A DNA stretch of 64,000 nucleotides, taken from Methyloversatilis discipulorum. GTDB taxonomy: Bacteria > Pseudomonadota > Gammaproteobacteria > Burkholderiales > Rhodocyclaceae. The notes below the pieces were generated by a model that worked only from the letters and a program-made list of their open reading frames with translations, made no database searches and was not told where the DNA came from. The position numbers and the translations under genes were made by a program. Each line of letters begins with the position of its first letter. The stretch's first letter is position 1. The stretch is taken from positions 62,001 to 126,000 of the forward strand of contig NZ_JADMJL010000021.1 of the NCBI RefSeq assembly GCF_018780585.1. Reading direction: 5' to 3'. Shown in pieces: positions 62,298 to 64,000 of this stretch.

Positions 62298-64000
62298 CTA
62301 GATCCCGGGCGGCGCATCCACCGTGAAACGGACGCTGTGATGCCTCCCTCCTTCGTCCATCACGGTCAGCCGGTGCGCACCTGCTTCGTTCAGCAGCAGC
62401 TTGCCGCCCGCATCCGGCACCACCCTCTGCCCGTCCAGCAACCAGTACACCGGCCCCTGTGCGCCGCGCACAGCGAGCTGCAGCGACACGTGGCGCTGGT
62501 GCGGGGCCGGGCGCAGGCGGCTGGCGTCGCTGAGGCCGACGATGCGCAGCGTGGCGGCAGAGGTGCCGCCGGTGGGGGCGCAGCCGGGTTGCCAGTCGGG
62601 GATGCGCTGGTCGGCGGGCAGCCAGCCGTCGAGCCAGGGTTGCAGCAGCGTGGGCCAGCGGGCGGTATCGCGCGGCTGACCGTGGCCGCAGCCGGGCACG
62701 GTGCGCAGACCGCTGGCCGGCTCCAGCCACACGGTCTGGCGCAGGCTGCTGCCGTCGATGCGGTCGGGCCGGGTGGGCGGCACGGCGCCGGCCAGTGACC
62801 AGGCGGCCCGGCGGCGGTGGCACAGCGGCGCGGGCGTTTCGGCAGCGGCCGTGCCCAAGGGCCAGCAGATGTCGACCGGCTGCACCGTGGCCGGACGGTC
62901 GCGCGGGGGCAACGCGTCGCGCGGCAGTGCCGCGGCGATGTCCTTCAGCAGCGGCGCGGCGACATTGGCGCCGAAGAAGCCGGGGTTGGGCGTGCCGTCG
63001 GGCCGGCCCAGCCACACGCCCAGCGCGTAGCGGCCGGACACGCCGACCGCCCAGGCGTCGCGGAAGCCGAAGCTGGTGCCGGTTTTCCAGGCCAGCGGTG
63101 CAGTGCCACCGCCCTCAACAAAGGGCCGGTCCGGGTGGCCGCCGCCTTCGAGGATGTCGCGCACGATCCAGGCCGCGCCCGCGCTCATCAGCCGTGTTTC
63201 CTCGACCGGCGCCTCCGGCGTAAGCCGTGGCTTGCCGGCCAGCCCGCCGGCAGCGAGCGCGCGGTAACCACCGACCAGTTCTTCCAGCGTGACACCGGCG
63301 CCGCCGAGGATGAGGCTGAGATTGGGCTGTTCGCCGGTGGCGATGCGCGGCTTGATGCCACCCTCGGCCAGCCGGGCGGCGAAGCGCGCCGGCCCGATCT
63401 GGTCCAGCAGGTCGACCGCCGGCACGTTGAGCGATCGTTGCAGCGCCTCCGACACGCTGACCGGCCCGGAAAAGTCCGCCTGGAAGTTGCCCGGCTGGTA
63501 GCCACCGAAGGCCTGCGGCGCGTCGATCAACAGGCTTTCGGAATGGATGAGGCCGTCGTCCAGCGCCATCGCGTACAGGAAGGGCTTGAGCGTCGAGCCG
63601 GGTGAGCGCACGCCGCGCACCATGTCGACGTGGGCGCCGCGCGCGTTGTCGCTGAAGTCGGCCGAGCCGGCGTAGGCGCGCACTTCCAGCGTGGCGGTGT
63701 CGAGCACCAGGGCGGCGATGGACACGCGCGGCGGCAGCACGCTGGCGCGGTCGGCCAGCAGGCGCTCGACCGTGGTCTGCAGTTCGCGGTCCAGTGTGCT
63801 GGCGACGCGGGTCAGGCCGGCGGTGCCAGCCTTGCGCGTGCGGCTGCGCAGGCGCTCGGCGGCCAAGGGTGCAAGCCAGGCGCCCTGCAGCTTCTGCGCG
63901 ATCACCGGTTCGATGCGCGCATCGGCCACCACCGCCGGCGACCAGATGCCGAAGTGTTCGAGCCGCGCCAGCACGCGGTCTCGCGCGGTCTGTGCGGCCT
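62298..64000 (-). CDS. pbpC: Penicillin-binding protein 1C, 5' end outside the window
   Basis: The last 567 codons of a bifunctional murein synthase; the frame stays open to the window edge, so the N-terminal transmembrane anchor and glycosyltransferase domain lie outside. Seen here are the transpeptidase nucleophile motif SPGSTLKPFLYAMALDDG, the downstream KTGTSFGFRDAWAVG motif and the C-terminal BiPBP_C beta domain (ASRLRPAPHQRHVSLQLAV to GRHHSVRFTVDAPPG), which are specific to PbpC. It acts in the periplasm on peptidoglycan. In enterobacteria pbpC pairs with an alpha-2-macroglobulin gene (yfhM), which may lie beyond the edge. Confidence 0.9.
   Translation of the reverse strand, partial: AAQTARDRVLARLEHFGIWSPAVVADARIEPVIAQKLQGAWLAPLAAERLRSRTRKAGTAGLTRVASTLDRELQTTVERLLADRASVLPPRVSIAALVLDTATLEVRAYAGSADFSDNARGAHVDMVRGVRSPGSTLKPFLYAMALDDGLIHSESLLIDAPQAFGGYQPGNFQADFSGPVSVSEALQRSLNVPAVDLLDQIGPARFAARLAEGGIKPRIATGEQPNLSLILGGAGVTLEELVGGYRALAAGGLAGKPRLTPEAPVEETRLMSAGAAWIVRDILEGGGHPDRPFVEGGGTAPLAWKTGTSFGFRDAWAVGVSGRYALGVWLGRPDGTPNPGFFGANVAAPLLKDIAAALPRDALPPRDRPATVQPVDICWPLGTAAAETPAPLCHRRRAAWSLAGAVPPTRPDRIDGSSLRQTVWLEPASGLRTVPGCGHGQPRDTARWPTLLQPWLDGWLPADQRIPDWQPGCAPTGGTSAATLRIVGLSDASRLRPAPHQRHVSLQLAVRGAQGPVYWLLDGQRVVPDAGGKLLLNEAGAHRLTVMDEGGRHHSVRFTVDAPPGI

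Overview
The window looks like chromosome of a GC-rich betaproteobacterial methylotroph, most like Methyloversatilis or another Rhodocyclales member. I infer this from the complete archaeal-type tetrahydromethanopterin (H4MPT)/methanofuran formaldehyde-oxidation gene set (fae, mtdB, mch, fhcABCD, beta-RFAP synthase and biosynthesis genes), PEP-CTERM surface proteins, a CeoR/LlpE/CeoAB/OpcM-type efflux locus and the fused DUF3683-type FAD/Fe-S oxidoreductase. I saw no rRNA, tRNA, CRISPR array, transposase or prophage.

Region 1 (about 1-14.5 kb) is an iron-acquisition island. It holds a haem TonB receptor, a HemP-like small protein behind a Fur-like box, and hmuSTUV (haem-handling factor plus ABC importer). 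Two PEP-CTERM proteins are interleaved with these genes. A PilZ protein follows, then feoA-feoB-Cys-rich partner on the minus strand, divergent from a catecholate-siderophore-type TonB receptor with two Fur-like boxes between them.

Region 2 (14.5-23.7 kb) holds a YdjM-like membrane protein, a 1311-residue GlcD/GlcF-like oxidoreductase, a zincin-like protein, a tandem pair of secreted four-cysteine paralogues with a META lipoprotein, and serC-serB.

Region 3 (23.7-36.3 kb) is the main H4MPT cluster. fhcBADC and a companion gene read leftward; mptG, mtdB, an ATP-grasp gene, mch, a RimK-like ATP-grasp gene, a CitG-like gene and fae read rightward. Fae condenses formaldehyde with H4MPT, MtdB oxidises methylene-H4MPT, Mch hydrolyses methenyl-H4MPT, and the Fhc complex moves the formyl group to methanofuran and releases formate.

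Region 4 (36.4-53.9 kb) holds an MFS exporter, a HAD dehalogenase-like gene, a lower-GC patch with a lipoprotein lipase, a LysR/LlpE-like/RND efflux operon with a trailing SDR, a 2-hydroxyacid dehydrogenase, an MtfA-like peptidase and a membrane diguanylate cyclase.

Region 5 (54.1-57.6 kb) is a second C1-cofactor cluster: a HisA-like gene divergent from an operon of MfnD-like ATP-grasp, hydantoinase-like (MfnF-like), a 60-residue membrane protein and an MfnE-like kinase. Region 6 (58-64 kb) holds katG flanked by REP-like repeat pairs, an HDOD protein, a small cupin and a 5'-truncated pbpC.
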